Shown one piece after another: positions 24,651-34,423 of a stretch of DNA of 64,000 nucleotides (position 1 is its first letter; every line of letters begins with the position of its first letter). Origin of the DNA: Nitrogeniibacter sp050293885 (lineage in GTDB: Bacteria; Pseudomonadota; Gammaproteobacteria; Burkholderiales; Rhodocyclaceae); contig JBNKNO010000006.1 in the NCBI GenBank assembly GCA_050293885.1, positions 39,978-103,977 on the forward strand, written 5' to 3'. Below the pieces are notes generated by a model. The model was given only the letters and a program-made list of their open reading frames with translations, was not told the DNA's origin and made no database searches. Position numbers and translations under genes: made by a program.

Positions 24651-27062
24651 TTACGGCTGACCGAAGATCGGGTCGGCGACGGGCTGGTTGATGGTGCCAT
24701 AGCCACCGACGGTTCGCCGCAACAGATCGAGCGGACTGGAGCCGACACTGGCCAGATCGGTCAGTTCCAACTGGAGGAACAAGGCTTGCGTAACGTCGTC
24801 CTCCTTGGTGGCGAAACGGTGGAAGACAGTACGGAACACCCAGCAATCGCCGGCATATTCCAGACCGGCAAGCGCCTCGGTCACGCGGTGGTCGCGAAGC
24901 GAGCGATTGTATCTCGCCACCCCGTACCAGCCGCCACCGAGCGGCCACTGCGCGGACAGATCAAGATCGCGCAGCACGTCCCGCGTGTAGCGAAAGCCGA
25001 CGTTGAGCACTTGGGCAAACGCGGGCTGATAGCGCACATCGGCATTGAAGCGTTCCGTGATCTTGTCCCGCGGGTTGTACTGCCACCCGGTATTGATCCC
25101 GAAATCACGCGACAGTTTCCCCTCGACACTGGCAAGGATGTCAGCGCGTCGCCCCGTCCGTGCCGGCACACCGGGCAGCGTCACGCGCTGATCGGCAAAG
25201 TAGTAGCGCTGGCCCAGTGCAAAGCGCAGTCGTTCGATACCGGTGGCGCCGTCGATCACACGGGAGGTCACCGCCGCGGTGACCTGATTGGCGTTGGAGA
25301 TGCGATCGCCACCGCTGAAGATGTTCTCGGCAAAGATCTGCGCGAAATTGAAGTCGTACAGACCGGAGTCGAAATTGGGAATCGCATTCTGATCACGATA
25401 CGGCACGTTCACGTAGTAGACACGCGGCTCCAGCGTCTGGATGGCGTCGCGCCCGGCCCAATCGGTGTCACGCTCGAAGACCACGCTGCTGTCGAGCGAG
25501 AAGATGGGCAGCGTGCGTGTGATCTGCTTTTCGTCGGCCACCAAGGGTGTGGTCAGCGAATAGCGTGTGTAGTGCACGCCGAGCTTGGGCGTCAGCGAGA
25601 AGGCGGCGCCTCCCAGTGGCACATCGACGCTCGGATACAAGGTAAAGCGCGAGCCTTCCGGCTTGTTCTCGTCCGGATGGGCGAAGCGGACGAATTCGCT
25701 ACTCAGGTTGAAGTCCGCCGCATCGTCGAACATCGGCCGCGAGCCCCCGAACGACAGCTGCGGCAGACGGCGGTAGGGCTTGTCGCCGGTGAGCGTCTGG
25801 AAACTTTGCGCGAGCAGCGTGGCCGACCACCAATCACCGGGCGCGTAGGAAACGATACCCTGACGCACCAGATTGGTCTGCGACGCAATCGCCAGGCGCG
25901 AATTCAGATCCTCGAGGTAGTCACGATCCGACACTCCGTTGAGGTTGAGCGAGGTGCTCCATCCGCTGCCGAAAGTCTGTTCATGCCGGATCGAGCCGGC
26001 GGCGCGGTTGCTGCGCCCGCTGACATCATCGTTGGGCAACCACTCGGCACGAATCGCCCCCTTGGCGGTCTCCGTCAGATAGCGGTATTCCCCGCCCAGC
26101 TGCACGCCGCGACGACTCATGTAGCGCGGCACGAAGGTGGCGTCGTAGTTCGGTGCGATGTTCCAGTAGTAGGGCACCGTCAGATCGACGCCGGTCTTGT
26201 TGGAGGTGCCGAAGGTGGGGGTCAGCACGCCCGACTTGCGCTGCGCCACGAGCGGAAATTCCACCCAGGGCATGTAGAAAATCGGCACGTCCTTGAACAC
26301 CACCGTGCTGTCGCGCGCCACACCGATTTCGCGGTCGTAGTCCAGCGCCAGCTCACCGGCCTTGAGATACCAATCGGGGTCCGGCGGCGTGCACGTACTC
26401 CAGGTGGCGTTTTCCAGCACGTACTGGTTCTCGCCGTTGAGCTTCACGATATCGGCCTGACCACTGCCGGTCACCACACGGCTCATGCCGTCTTTTTCCA
26501 CCGCACGGGTGAAAGCGTAGGTGGGCTCGTCGATCTCGCCGGTTTGCTCATCGAGGCGAACCCGCACCTTCGATCCGCTGATCTTGTCTTCGCCGCGCAG
26601 CAACTGCACCCCACCTTGCGCCTCGACCTCGTCGAGCACTTCGCGATAGACGATGCGATCGGCCAGCACCCGGGTGCCATTGCGTGCCAGCTGGGCATTG
26701 CCCACGGCAGCCAGCTCCACGTCCTGCTGTCCCTCGATCCGATCGGCAACCACCACCGTCGCGCCGTCTTCGGCGTTCAGCGATTCATCGATGGTCTGTG
26801 CCGGGCTCACGCGTGCTTGGGCCTGAGGCGCCTGGTTGGACGCACGCGGGGTACTGTTTGGCGTGGGCGCGATCGGCGCAGGCCCCGACGAGGTGCCCTG
26901 ACGAGCGGGCTTCGCGGTGGCTGGTGTCGCGGGTATGGCAGGCGCAAGAAGAGCGGGATCGACGCGCAGGGGCTGGAGCGCATCCGCCGCGCCGGCCACT
27001 GCCGGAAAGAAGGCAAGCAGGCACGGGATGACTTTCAGCGTCCAGCATTCAGGTTGCGGCAA
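24651..27062 (-). CDS. lptD: LPS-assembly outer-membrane protein LptD
   Basis: An 803-residue LptD that, with LptE, inserts lipopolysaccharide into the outer leaflet. A signal peptide (about 1-26) is followed by a Pro/Ala-rich linker (about 38-85), the periplasmic OstA beta-jellyroll (about 95-215) and a large C-terminal barrel. The start is TTG at 27062, supported by GGAGAG 5 bases upstream on the minus strand and by the signal peptide beginning there. It leads lptD-surA-pdxA and is divergent from amgK-murU, an arrangement shared with pseudomonads. Confidence 0.95.
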   Translation of the reverse strand: MPQPECWTLKVIPCLLAFFPAVAGAADALQPLRVDPALLAPAIPATPATAKPARQGTSSGPAPIAPTPNSTPRASNQAPQAQARVSPAQTIDESLNAEDGATVVVADRIEGQQDVELAAVGNAQLARNGTRVLADRIVYREVLDEVEAQGGVQLLRGEDKISGSKVRVRLDEQTGEIDEPTYAFTRAVEKDGMSRVVTGSGQADIVKLNGENQYVLENATWSTCTPPDPDWYLKAGELALDYDREIGVARDSTVVFKDVPIFYMPWVEFPLVAQRKSGVLTPTFGTSNKTGVDLTVPYYWNIAPNYDATFVPRYMSRRGVQLGGEYRYLTETAKGAIRAEWLPNDDVSGRSNRAAGSIRHEQTFGSGWSTSLNLNGVSDRDYLEDLNSRLAIASQTNLVRQGIVSYAPGDWWSATLLAQSFQTLTGDKPYRRLPQLSFGGSRPMFDDAADFNLSSEFVRFAHPDENKPEGSRFTLYPSVDVPLGGAAFSLTPKLGVHYTRYSLTTPLVADEKQITRTLPIFSLDSSVVFERDTDWAGRDAIQTLEPRVYYVNVPYRDQNAIPNFDSGLYDFNFAQIFAENIFSGGDRISNANQVTAAVTSRVIDGATGIERLRFALGQRYYFADQRVTLPGVPARTGRRADILASVEGKLSRDFGINTGWQYNPRDKITERFNADVRYQPAFAQVLNVGFRYTRDVLRDLDLSAQWPLGGGWYGVARYNRSLRDHRVTEALAGLEYAGDCWVFRTVFHRFATKEDDVTQALFLQLELTDLASVGSSPLDLLRRTVGGYGTINQPVADPIFGQP

Positions 27063-27169
27063 TGCGTCTCTCCATTTGGCATGTCGCCCGGGCGAACGCT
27101 GGAATCAACGGCCCGACGGTGGTGTTTGCTAAAATCCGGGGCATTTTACACGAACACGAAAAGGCCAAA

Positions 27170-28168
27170 GTGCAAAGACTTGCGCAAATAGAGGATTGGC
27201 TCGCCAGCCGCTATCCCGACCGTCACATCGAACTGACCCCCGCCTCGGCCGACGCCAGCTTCCGCCGTTACTTCCGCGCACGCATCGACGGCGAGCCCGA
27301 CACCCTGATCGTGATGGACGCGCCGCCCGACAAGGAAGACACGGCCCCGTTCATCCATGTCGCCGCGTTGTTCGGCGCCGCTGGCGCGCAGGTGCCGCGG
27401 GTTATCGATCGCAACATCGATGCCGGCTTCCTGCTGCTCACCGATCTGGGTGACACCACCTATCTGTCCGCACTCGACGACGACTCGGCCCACGAACTCT
27501 ACGCCGACGCGCTCGGCGCACTCATCTGCATCCAGAAGGCGAGCCGACCCGGCGTGCTGCCCGAGTACGACCGAGATCGCCTGCTGGCCGAGATGGAACT
27601 GTTCCCCGCGTGGTACCTGGGCAAGCACAAGCACATCGAGCTCACCGACACCGAGCGCAAACTGCTCGACGCCACCTTCGCGAAGATCGTCGACATCAAC
27701 CTGGCCGAACCGCAGGTGTTCGTGCATCGCGACTTCCACAGCCGCAATCTCATGGTCACCGATCATGGCACCGGCGTGCTGGATTTTCAGGATGCCGTTT
27801 ACGGCCCGCTGAGCTACGACCTCGTCTCCCTGTTCAAGGATGCCTACATCGACTGGGACGAAGCCTTCGTGCTCGACATGCTCGCCCGCTACTGGGAAGC
27901 CGCCCGCCAGGTCGGCCTGCCGGTGCGTGCCGATTTCGCCGAGTTTCATCGCGACTTCGAATGGATGGGCGTGCAGCGCGCCCTCAAGGTGCTCGGCATT
28001 TTCGCCCGACTGTTCCATCGCGACGGCAAGGCCGGTTACCTGGAGGACATGCCGCGCGTCGTGCACTACCTGCGCAAGGCCTGCGAGCGCTATGGCGAGC
28101 TCAAACCGATCCTCCGTCTGCTCGACCGGACCGACCCCGTCGACACCCAGATCGGCTACACCTTCTGA
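27170..28168 (+). CDS. amgK: N-acetylmuramate/N-acetylglucosamine anomeric kinase (aminoglycoside-phosphotransferase fold)
   Basis: A 332-residue kinase of the APH fold. AmgK phosphorylates C1 of MurNAc or GlcNAc in the peptidoglycan recycling route that bypasses de novo UDP-MurNAc synthesis. Motifs: DASFRRYFR (nucleotide loop), the catalytic HRDFHSRNLM and the metal-binding LDFQDAVYGP. Assignment to AmgK rests on direct linkage to murU and the divergent lptD. The start is GTG at 27170, with AAAAGG 5-6 bases upstream. A -10-like TAAAAT is at 27130-27135. The frame further left to 27062 runs through the promoter. Confidence 0.88.
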   Translation: MQRLAQIEDWLASRYPDRHIELTPASADASFRRYFRARIDGEPDTLIVMDAPPDKEDTAPFIHVAALFGAAGAQVPRVIDRNIDAGFLLLTDLGDTTYLSALDDDSAHELYADALGALICIQKASRPGVLPEYDRDRLLAEMELFPAWYLGKHKHIELTDTERKLLDATFAKIVDINLAEPQVFVHRDFHSRNLMVTDHGTGVLDFQDAVYGPLSYDLVSLFKDAYIDWDEAFVLDMLARYWEAARQVGLPVRADFAEFHRDFEWMGVQRALKVLGIFARLFHRDGKAGYLEDMPRVVHYLRKACERYGELKPILRLLDRTDPVDTQIGYTF

Positions 28169-28175
28169 GGCGGCC

Positions 28176-28886
28176 ATGAAAGCGATGATCCTCGCCGCCG
28201 GCCGGGGCGAGCGCATGCGCCCGCTCACCGACACCTGCCCCAAGCCACTGCTGAGGGCCGGCGACGAATCGCTGATCGGCCATCACCTCAAGCGGCTGGC
28301 CGCCGCGGGGGTCACCGAGATCGTCATCAACCATGCCCACCTCGGCCACCTCATCGAAGCGGCCTTGGGCGACGGCAGCAGCTACGGCGTGCACATCGCC
28401 TACTCGCCCGAAGCCACGGCACTGGAAACCGCAGGCGGCATCCGCACCGCGCTGCCCTTGCTGGGCGAAGCGCCTTTCCTCGTCGTCAATGGCGACGTGT
28501 TTTGCGACGCGGATCTGCCGGCGCTCCTGGCCGCCGCAAGCACGCTCTCGGCCGACGGCGATATCGCGCACCTGCTACTGGTCGACAATCCGGCGCATCA
28601 CCCGCAAGGCGACTTCCGCCTCACGCACGACCGCGCTCGCGCAGACGGCACACCGCGGCTCACCTTCACCGGCATCGGCGCGTATCACCCGGCCCTGTTC
28701 GCCGGACTCGCGCCCGGCCAGCGTGCGCCGCTCGGCCCGCTGCTGCGCGAGGCCATGGCTGCGGACCGCGTCAGCGCCACGCACCACGCCGGCCGCTGGA
28801 TGGACATCGGCACCCCCGAACGACTCGCTGAACTCGACCACCTGCTACGCGCGGACGGTGCAAGCAGCGTAAAGTCTCCCTCATGA
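28176..28886 (+). CDS. murU: N-acetylmuramate-1-phosphate uridylyltransferase
   Basis: A 236-residue sugar-nucleotide transferase that makes UDP-MurNAc from MurNAc-1-P, the product of AmgK. The family signature is at the N-terminus: ILAAGRGERMRPLT followed by CPKPLL (Lys contacting phosphate). VVNGDVF provides the metal Asp. ATG at 28176 has GAGG 5 bases upstream and lies 7 bases after the amgK stop, so the two are co-transcribed. Confidence 0.9.
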   Translation: MKAMILAAGRGERMRPLTDTCPKPLLRAGDESLIGHHLKRLAAAGVTEIVINHAHLGHLIEAALGDGSSYGVHIAYSPEATALETAGGIRTALPLLGEAPFLVVNGDVFCDADLPALLAAASTLSADGDIAHLLLVDNPAHHPQGDFRLTHDRARADGTPRLTFTGIGAYHPALFAGLAPGQRAPLGPLLREAMAADRVSATHHAGRWMDIGTPERLAELDHLLRADGASSVKSPS

Positions 28887-28911
28887 AATCCGCCACTCCC
28901 GGAGCAAACGC

Positions 28912-30234
28912 TTGAGCAACGACTTCGCAGCCTTCCACAATCGCCGCCAACGTGTGCTGGAGCACATGACCGCAGCCGGCGGTGGCGTCGCCATCATCCC
29001 GACGGCGCGCGAATACCCGCGCAACCGCGACTCGCTGTTCCCATTCCGCGCCGACAGCTATTTCCACTACCTCACCGGATTCGACGAGCCCGAAGCCGTC
29101 CTTGTGCTGATCGCCGGCGACACACCGCGCAGCGTGCTGTTCTGCCGCGAAAAGGATGAAGACCGCGAAATCTGGGACGGCTTCCGCTGGGGCCCGGCGA
29201 TGGCCGCCGATCACTTCCGCTTCGACGAAGCGCACCCGGTCGGCGAGTTCGACCGCCGCATCACCGACTTGCTCGGCGACCAACCCGCACTGTTCTTCGC
29301 CATGGGGCAAGACGCCGCGTGGGATCGGCGCGTGGTCGACGCACTGGGCCGCGTGCGCGAGCAAGCTCGCGCCGGCATCACTGCCCCGGCCAACATCACC
29401 GACATCCACCGCGTGCTCGACGACATGCGCCTGATCAAGGACAGCCACGAACTGACCACCATGCGCCGTGCCGCGGTCATCTCCGCCCACGCTCACCAGC
29501 GCGCCATGCGCACCGCCGCACCAGGCAAGCACGAATACGAGGTGGAAGCCGAGCTGCTACACGCCTTCCGCCAGGCCGGCGCGCAAGCTCCCGCCTACTC
29601 ATCGATCGTCGCCAGCGGGCCCGGCGCCTGCGTACTGCACTACGTGAGCAACGATCGCCAGATGCTCGACGGCGAGTTGCTGCTCATCGACGCCGGCTGC
29701 GAGCTCGACGGCTACGCGGCCGACATCACCCGCACCTTCCCGGTCAATGGCCGTTTCAGCGGCCCGCAACGCGACGTCTACGCTCTGGTGCTGGCCGCCC
29801 AGCAGGCCGCCGCGGAAGCCACCGCCCCCGGCGTGGCGTGGAACACCCCGCACGAAGCCGCCGTCGCCGTACTCGCCCAGGGCATGATCGACCTCGGGCT
29901 GCTGCAAGGCAGCCTCGACGCGGTGCTCGAATCGGGCGATTACCGCCGTTTCTACATGCACCGCACCGGCCACTGGCTGGGCCGCGATGTGCACGACGTG
30001 GGCGACTACAAACGCGACGGCCAATGGCGCGCGCTCGAACCCGGCATGACGCTCACCATCGAACCGGGCTGCTACATCCGCCCGGGCGAGGGCGTGCCCG
30101 AGCACTTCTGGAACATCGGCGTGCGCATCGAGGACGACGCGCTGGTCACCGCCGGTGGCTGCGAGCTGATCACCAACGACGCGCCCAAGGCCATCGACGA
30201 CATCGAAGCGCTGATGCGCGAGGCGCGCGCATGA
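28912..30234 (+). CDS. pepP: Xaa-Pro aminopeptidase (M24B)
   Basis: A 440-residue aminopeptidase P that removes N-terminal residues preceding proline. The N-terminal AMP_N domain (about 1-135) is followed by a pita-bread catalytic domain. The dimetal ligands appear in order: Asp in LLIDAGCEL, Asp in YAADITRTF, His in HRTGHWLG, Glu in LTIEPG and Glu in VRIEDD. The start is TTG at 28912, with GGAG at 28901-28904. It overlaps or abuts ubiH, an association common in proteobacteria. Confidence 0.95.
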   Translation: MSNDFAAFHNRRQRVLEHMTAAGGGVAIIPTAREYPRNRDSLFPFRADSYFHYLTGFDEPEAVLVLIAGDTPRSVLFCREKDEDREIWDGFRWGPAMAADHFRFDEAHPVGEFDRRITDLLGDQPALFFAMGQDAAWDRRVVDALGRVREQARAGITAPANITDIHRVLDDMRLIKDSHELTTMRRAAVISAHAHQRAMRTAAPGKHEYEVEAELLHAFRQAGAQAPAYSSIVASGPGACVLHYVSNDRQMLDGELLLIDAGCELDGYAADITRTFPVNGRFSGPQRDVYALVLAAQQAAAEATAPGVAWNTPHEAAVAVLAQGMIDLGLLQGSLDAVLESGDYRRFYMHRTGHWLGRDVHDVGDYKRDGQWRALEPGMTLTIEPGCYIRPGEGVPEHFWNIGVRIEDDALVTAGGCELITNDAPKAIDDIEALMREARA

Positions 30235-30266
30235 GCGCGCCCGCACGGCCACAGGAGAGGGGGTCC

Positions 30267-31406
30267 GTGAATGCGCCCGACATCCTCATCGTCGGCGCCG
30301 GCCCGGTCGGCATGGCACTGGCGCTCGCCCTCAAGGACGGCCCTCATCGCGTCACGCTGGTCGATGCGCGCGCCCGTGGTGCTGCCCGCCACGACCCGCG
30401 CGTGCTCGCGCTGTCGCATGGCTCACGGCTCACGCTCGAGCGCCTCGGGGTGTGGCACGCGCTGCGCGCCACCGCCATCCGCCACATTCACGTCTCGCAA
30501 AAAGGCGGTTTGGGCCGCACGGTCATCAACGAAGACGACTACGGCGTCGACGGCCTCGGCCACGTGGTGCGCGCCGGCGAGCTGGCAACGGCGCTCGACG
30601 ACGCCATCGCCGCCGCCGGCATCGAGATCATCGACGAATGCCAGGCCGAACCCGACCGCGGTCTGCCCGGTCGCGTGCGCCTCGTGAAGAACGACACCCC
30701 GTCGGCACTCGACTGCCGCCTCGTCGCCTGCGCCGAAGGTGGCATGCGCGCCGACGATCCCGACATCGACGTGCGCGACTACGACCAGCATGCCGTGATC
30801 TGCATGGCCACGCCGGCGCGCCCCCACGGCAACACCGCCTACGAGCGCTTCACCCCCGATGGCCCGCTCGCGCTGCTGCCCTGCGGCACCGATTTCGCCG
30901 TGGTGCACACCGCCAGCCCGGCACAGGCCGAAGCGCTGCTCGCACTCGACGACAGCGCCTACCTCGCCCGGCTGCAATCGGCCTTCGGCCAGCGCCTTCA
31001 ACTGATCGGCGTGAGCGATCGCCAGTGCTTTGCGTTGCAGTTGCGGGTGCGCCGCCGGCCAGCCGACGAACGGCTGGTGTGGCTCGGCAATGCCGCCCAA
31101 ACGCTTCACCCGGTCGCCGGTCAGGGCTTCAATCTCGCGCTGCGCGACGTGTGGTCGCTGAGCCAGCATCTGCTCGCTGCGGACGACCCGGGCGAAGCCA
31201 GCGTGCTGAGCGCCTACCTGAAAGCCCGCGCCACCGACCGGCGCGGCACCATCGGTTTCACCGACTCGCTGGTGCGCCTGTTCAGCAACGACGTCGCGCC
31301 GCTGCGTGGCCTGCGCGGGCTTGGTTTGCTGGCGCTCGATCTGGCCCCGCCGCTACGCCATTTCGTCGCCAAACGCATGATGTTCGGCGCCCGCGCCTGG
31401 CCTTGA
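30267..31406 (+). CDS. ubiH: FAD-dependent 2-octaprenyl-6-methoxyphenol hydroxylase-type enzyme
   Basis: A flavoprotein monooxygenase of the UbiH/UbiF/VisC family of ubiquinone biosynthesis, 379 residues from the chosen start. Motifs: FAD Rossmann loop ILIVGAGPVGMA, DPRVLALSHGS, and the second FAD motif WLGNAAQTLHPVAGQGFN. UbiH is favoured by the pepP linkage, but other ring hydroxylases of the family are possible. GTG at 30267 follows the strong ribosome-binding site AGGAGAGGGGG (30253-30263). An ATG at 30231, overlapping the pepP stop (ATGA), would add 12 residues and cannot be excluded. Confidence 0.88.
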   Translation: MNAPDILIVGAGPVGMALALALKDGPHRVTLVDARARGAARHDPRVLALSHGSRLTLERLGVWHALRATAIRHIHVSQKGGLGRTVINEDDYGVDGLGHVVRAGELATALDDAIAAAGIEIIDECQAEPDRGLPGRVRLVKNDTPSALDCRLVACAEGGMRADDPDIDVRDYDQHAVICMATPARPHGNTAYERFTPDGPLALLPCGTDFAVVHTASPAQAEALLALDDSAYLARLQSAFGQRLQLIGVSDRQCFALQLRVRRRPADERLVWLGNAAQTLHPVAGQGFNLALRDVWSLSQHLLAADDPGEASVLSAYLKARATDRRGTIGFTDSLVRLFSNDVAPLRGLRGLGLLALDLAPPLRHFVAKRMMFGARAWP

Positions 31407-31445
31407 ATCGCACACCAAGCAAGGCCGCGCGTTACGAAATCGGGC

Positions 31446-31474
31446 TTCGCCGCGACGCTGCCATCGGGTAGAAT
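31446..31474 (+). promoter_or_regulatory. Probable promoter of dusB-fis
   Basis: TAGAAT at 31469-31474 (5 of 6) has a weak TTCGCC -35 at 17-bp spacing, 29 bases before the dusB ATG. It is followed by GC-rich GGCGGC, reminiscent of a stringent-type discriminator. Confidence 0.5.
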
Positions 31475-31503
31475 GGCGGCTTTTCCCCGCCCGATCTCCC
31501 ACC

Positions 31504-32526
31504 ATGGAATTTGCCGGCTTCACGCTGCGGAACAACCTGTTCGTCGCCCCCATGGCCGGGGTGACCGACCGCCCGTTCCGGCAACTGTGCAAGCGCATGG
31601 GCGCAGGCCTGGCGGTATCCGAAATGGTCACCGCCAACAATCTGCTGTACGCCACCAACAAGACCCGCTGGCGCGTTGACCACACCGGCGAAGCCGGGCC
31701 GATCTCGGTGCAGATCGCCGGCGGCGATCCGCACATGATGGCCGAGGCCGCCAAACACAATCGCGACCACGGCGCGCAGATCATCGACATCAACATGGGC
31801 TGCCCGGCCAAGAAGGTGTGCAACAAGGCGGCCGGCTCGGCGCTGATGCGCGACGAAGTGCTGGTCGGGCAGATCCTCGAAGCCGTCGTGGCGGCCGTGC
31901 CCGACCTGCCGGTCACGCTCAAGATGCGTACCGGCTGGGATCGCGACAATCGCAACGCGCCGCGTCTGGCGCACATCGCACAGGAGTCGGGCATCCGCGC
32001 GCTGGCCATTCATGGCCGCACCCGCGCCGACAAATACATGGGCAACGCCGAGTACGACACCATCGCCCGCATCAAGCAATCGGTGCGTCTGCCGGTGATC
32101 GCCAACGGCGATATCGACTCGGCCGAGAAAGCCGCCGCGGTGCTGCGCCACACCGGCGCCGACGGCGTCATGATCGGCCGCGCGGCACAGGGCCGTCCGT
32201 GGATCTTCCGCGAAATCGAACACTATCTGGCCACCGGCGAGCATCTGCCCGCCCCCGAGGTCAGCGAGATCCGCGACATCTGCCGCAGCCACCTGGACGA
32301 CCTCTACGCCTTCTATGGCGAGTGGTCGGGCGTGCGCATCGCGCGCAAGCACATCGGCTGGTACACCAAGGGCCTGGCGGGTTCCCAACAGTTTCGTCAG
32401 GCAATGAACACCGAGGAGACGATCGAAGGACAATGCGCGGCGACCGACCGCTTCTTCGATCAGCTTCACTCCCAGGGCGCTCGGCAACACCTCCAGCCGT
32501 CCTGTTTCGAGGAACTGGCCGCATGA
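31504..32526 (+). CDS. dusB: tRNA-dihydrouridine synthase B
   Basis: A 340-residue FMN TIM-barrel enzyme that reduces a D-loop uridine of tRNA. Motifs: FVAPMAGVTDRPFR (FMN-binding), INMGCPAKKVCNKAAGSALM (catalytic Cys in GCPAKKVC), IHGRTR, NGDI and DGVMIGRAAQGRPW. It forms the classic dusB-fis operon, with its TGA overlapping the fis ATG (ATGA). Confidence 0.97.
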   Translation: MEFAGFTLRNNLFVAPMAGVTDRPFRQLCKRMGAGLAVSEMVTANNLLYATNKTRWRVDHTGEAGPISVQIAGGDPHMMAEAAKHNRDHGAQIIDINMGCPAKKVCNKAAGSALMRDEVLVGQILEAVVAAVPDLPVTLKMRTGWDRDNRNAPRLAHIAQESGIRALAIHGRTRADKYMGNAEYDTIARIKQSVRLPVIANGDIDSAEKAAAVLRHTGADGVMIGRAAQGRPWIFREIEHYLATGEHLPAPEVSEIRDICRSHLDDLYAFYGEWSGVRIARKHIGWYTKGLAGSQQFRQAMNTEETIEGQCAATDRFFDQLHSQGARQHLQPSCFEELAA

Positions 32527-32759
32527 GCCAAAAAAGCGAAATCGCCAGCGCCGTCACGCGCACCCTCCAACAGTACTTCAAGGATCTGGATGGCGAAAAA
32601 CCGGCCGCCTTGCACGACTTGGTCATCCGCAGCGCCGAGCGCCCGATGCTCGAATTCGTGCTCGCCCACACCGACGGCAACCAGACCCTGGCCGCGCAGA
32701 TGCTGGGCATCAACCGCAACACCCTGCGCCGCAAGCTCTCCGAATACGACCTGATTTAA
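32523..32759 (+). CDS. fis: Nucleoid-associated regulator Fis
   Basis: A 78-residue protein, shorter than the E. coli form (98) but usual for betaproteobacteria. The C-terminal helix-turn-helix is nearly canonical: GNQTLAAQMLGINRNTLRRK. The N-terminal part carries the dimer helix. Fis bends DNA and activates rRNA and tRNA promoters in fast growth. It is translationally coupled to dusB by a four-base overlap. Confidence 0.95.
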   Translation: MSQKSEIASAVTRTLQQYFKDLDGEKPAALHDLVIRSAERPMLEFVLAHTDGNQTLAAQMLGINRNTLRRKLSEYDLI

Positions 32760-32797
32760 ATCACCTTTGGCGCCTCGATCGCGCCCGACAAGCCACC

Positions 32798-34381
32798 ATG
32801 CAAAGTACTCAAGCCCTTCTCAGCGTTTCCGACAAAACCGGCATCGAAGCCTTCGCCCGCGAACTCCACGGCCTGGGCATCAAACTGCTGTCCACCGGCG
32901 GCACCGCCAGGCTGCTGCGCGAGGCCGGCCTGCCGGTCACCGACGTGTCGGAGCACACCGGCTTTCCCGAAATGCTCGATGGCCGCGTCAAGACGCTGCA
33001 CCCGAAAGTGCACGGCGGCATCCTCGCCCGCCGCGACCTGCCCGAACACCTCGACACTATCGCCGAACACGGCATCGAACGCATCGACCTGGTGGTCGTC
33101 AACCTCTATCCGTTCTCGCAGACCGTCGCCAAACCCGAGTGCACGCTCGAAGACGCGATCGAGAACATCGACATCGGCGGCCCGACCATGGTGCGTGCCG
33201 CCGCCAAGAACCATGGCGATGAGAGCGGCGGCGTCGGCATCGTCACCGACCCGGCCGACTACGACGACATCGTCGCCGAGCTCAAGGCCAACGGCAGCGC
33301 GCTGTCCTACCGCACCCGTTTCTCGCTGGCGGTGAAGGCCTTTACCCACACCGCGCGCTACGACGGCGCCATCTCCAACTACCTCACCGCACTGACCGAA
33401 TCGGGCGAGCGTCAGGCTTATCCGGATCGCTTCCAGATGGCTTTCGACAAGGTGCAGGATCTGCGCTACGGTGAAAACCCGCACCAGAGCGCCGCCTTCT
33501 ATCGCGAACCCAACGCCCCGTCCGGTGGTGTGGCGGGCTACACCCAGTTGCAAGGCAAGGCCTTGTCCTACAACAACATCGCCGACGCCGACGCCGCCTG
33601 GGAATGCGTCAAGGCTTTCGAGGCCGAGGACGGCGTTGCCGCCTGTGTGATCGTCAAGCACGCCAACCCCTGCGGCGTCGCCATCGGCACCAACCCGCTC
33701 GAGGCCTACAAGAAGGCCTTCGCCACCGACCCCACCTCGGCCTTCGGCGGCATCATCGCCTTCAATTGCACGGTCGATGTGGCCGCGGCTGAAGCGGTGA
33801 GCGCGCAGTTCCTCGAAGTGCTGATCGCCCCCGCCTACACCGACGAAGCCCTCGCCCTGCTCACCGCGAAAAAGAACGTGCGCGTACTCACCTGCCCGCT
33901 CGGCACCATCGAGGGTGCGCTTGACTACAAGCGCGTCGGTGGCGGCCTGCTGGTGCAGTCGGCCGATACCGCCCGCATCGCCGTCGGCGACCTCAAGGTC
34001 GTCACTCAGCGGGCGCCGACCGAACAGGAAATGGGCGATCTGCTGTTCGCCTGGCGCGTGGCCAAGTACGTGAAGTCCAACGCCATCGTGTATTGCAAGG
34101 ACGGCATGACCATCGGCGTCGGCGCCGGCCAGATGAGCCGCGTCGACTCCGCCCGCATCGCCAAGATCAAGGCCGAGAACGCGCAGTTGTCGATTGCCGG
34201 CACGGTGGTCGCCTCCGATGCCTTCTTCCCGTTCCGCGACGGCCTCGATGTGCTCGCCGACGCGGGCGCCACGGCGGTGATTCAACCAGGCGGCTCGATG
34301 CGGGACGAAGAAGTCATCGCCGCGGCCAACGAACACGGCCTCGCCATGGTGTTCACCGGCTTCCGCCACTTCCGCCACTGA
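32798..34381 (+). CDS. purH: Bifunctional AICAR transformylase / IMP cyclohydrolase
   Basis: A 527-residue enzyme of the last two purine steps. The N-terminal IMP cyclohydrolase (MGS-like) domain has LLSVSDKTGIEAFA and STGGTA. The C-terminal transformylase has LRYGENPHQSA, the catalytic Lys-His KHANPCGVA, and DAFFPFRDG..GATAVIQPGGS. It starts 38 bases after fis and is followed by purD, the common purHD order. Confidence 0.97.
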   Translation: MQSTQALLSVSDKTGIEAFARELHGLGIKLLSTGGTARLLREAGLPVTDVSEHTGFPEMLDGRVKTLHPKVHGGILARRDLPEHLDTIAEHGIERIDLVVVNLYPFSQTVAKPECTLEDAIENIDIGGPTMVRAAAKNHGDESGGVGIVTDPADYDDIVAELKANGSALSYRTRFSLAVKAFTHTARYDGAISNYLTALTESGERQAYPDRFQMAFDKVQDLRYGENPHQSAAFYREPNAPSGGVAGYTQLQGKALSYNNIADADAAWECVKAFEAEDGVAACVIVKHANPCGVAIGTNPLEAYKKAFATDPTSAFGGIIAFNCTVDVAAAEAVSAQFLEVLIAPAYTDEALALLTAKKNVRVLTCPLGTIEGALDYKRVGGGLLVQSADTARIAVGDLKVVTQRAPTEQEMGDLLFAWRVAKYVKSNAIVYCKDGMTIGVGAGQMSRVDSARIAKIKAENAQLSIAGTVVASDAFFPFRDGLDVLADAGATAVIQPGGSMRDEEVIAAANEHGLAMVFTGFRHFRH

Positions 34382-34423
34382 TCGCCCGGACGCAGTCAAA
34401 GCAGCAACAAGGAACACCCCAAC

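Noticed and set aside
24489..27191. About 900-codon open frame antisense to lptD and the start of surA
   Set aside because: No domain, His/Arg/Gly-rich, no ribosome-binding site. lptD and surA on the other strand are unmistakable.
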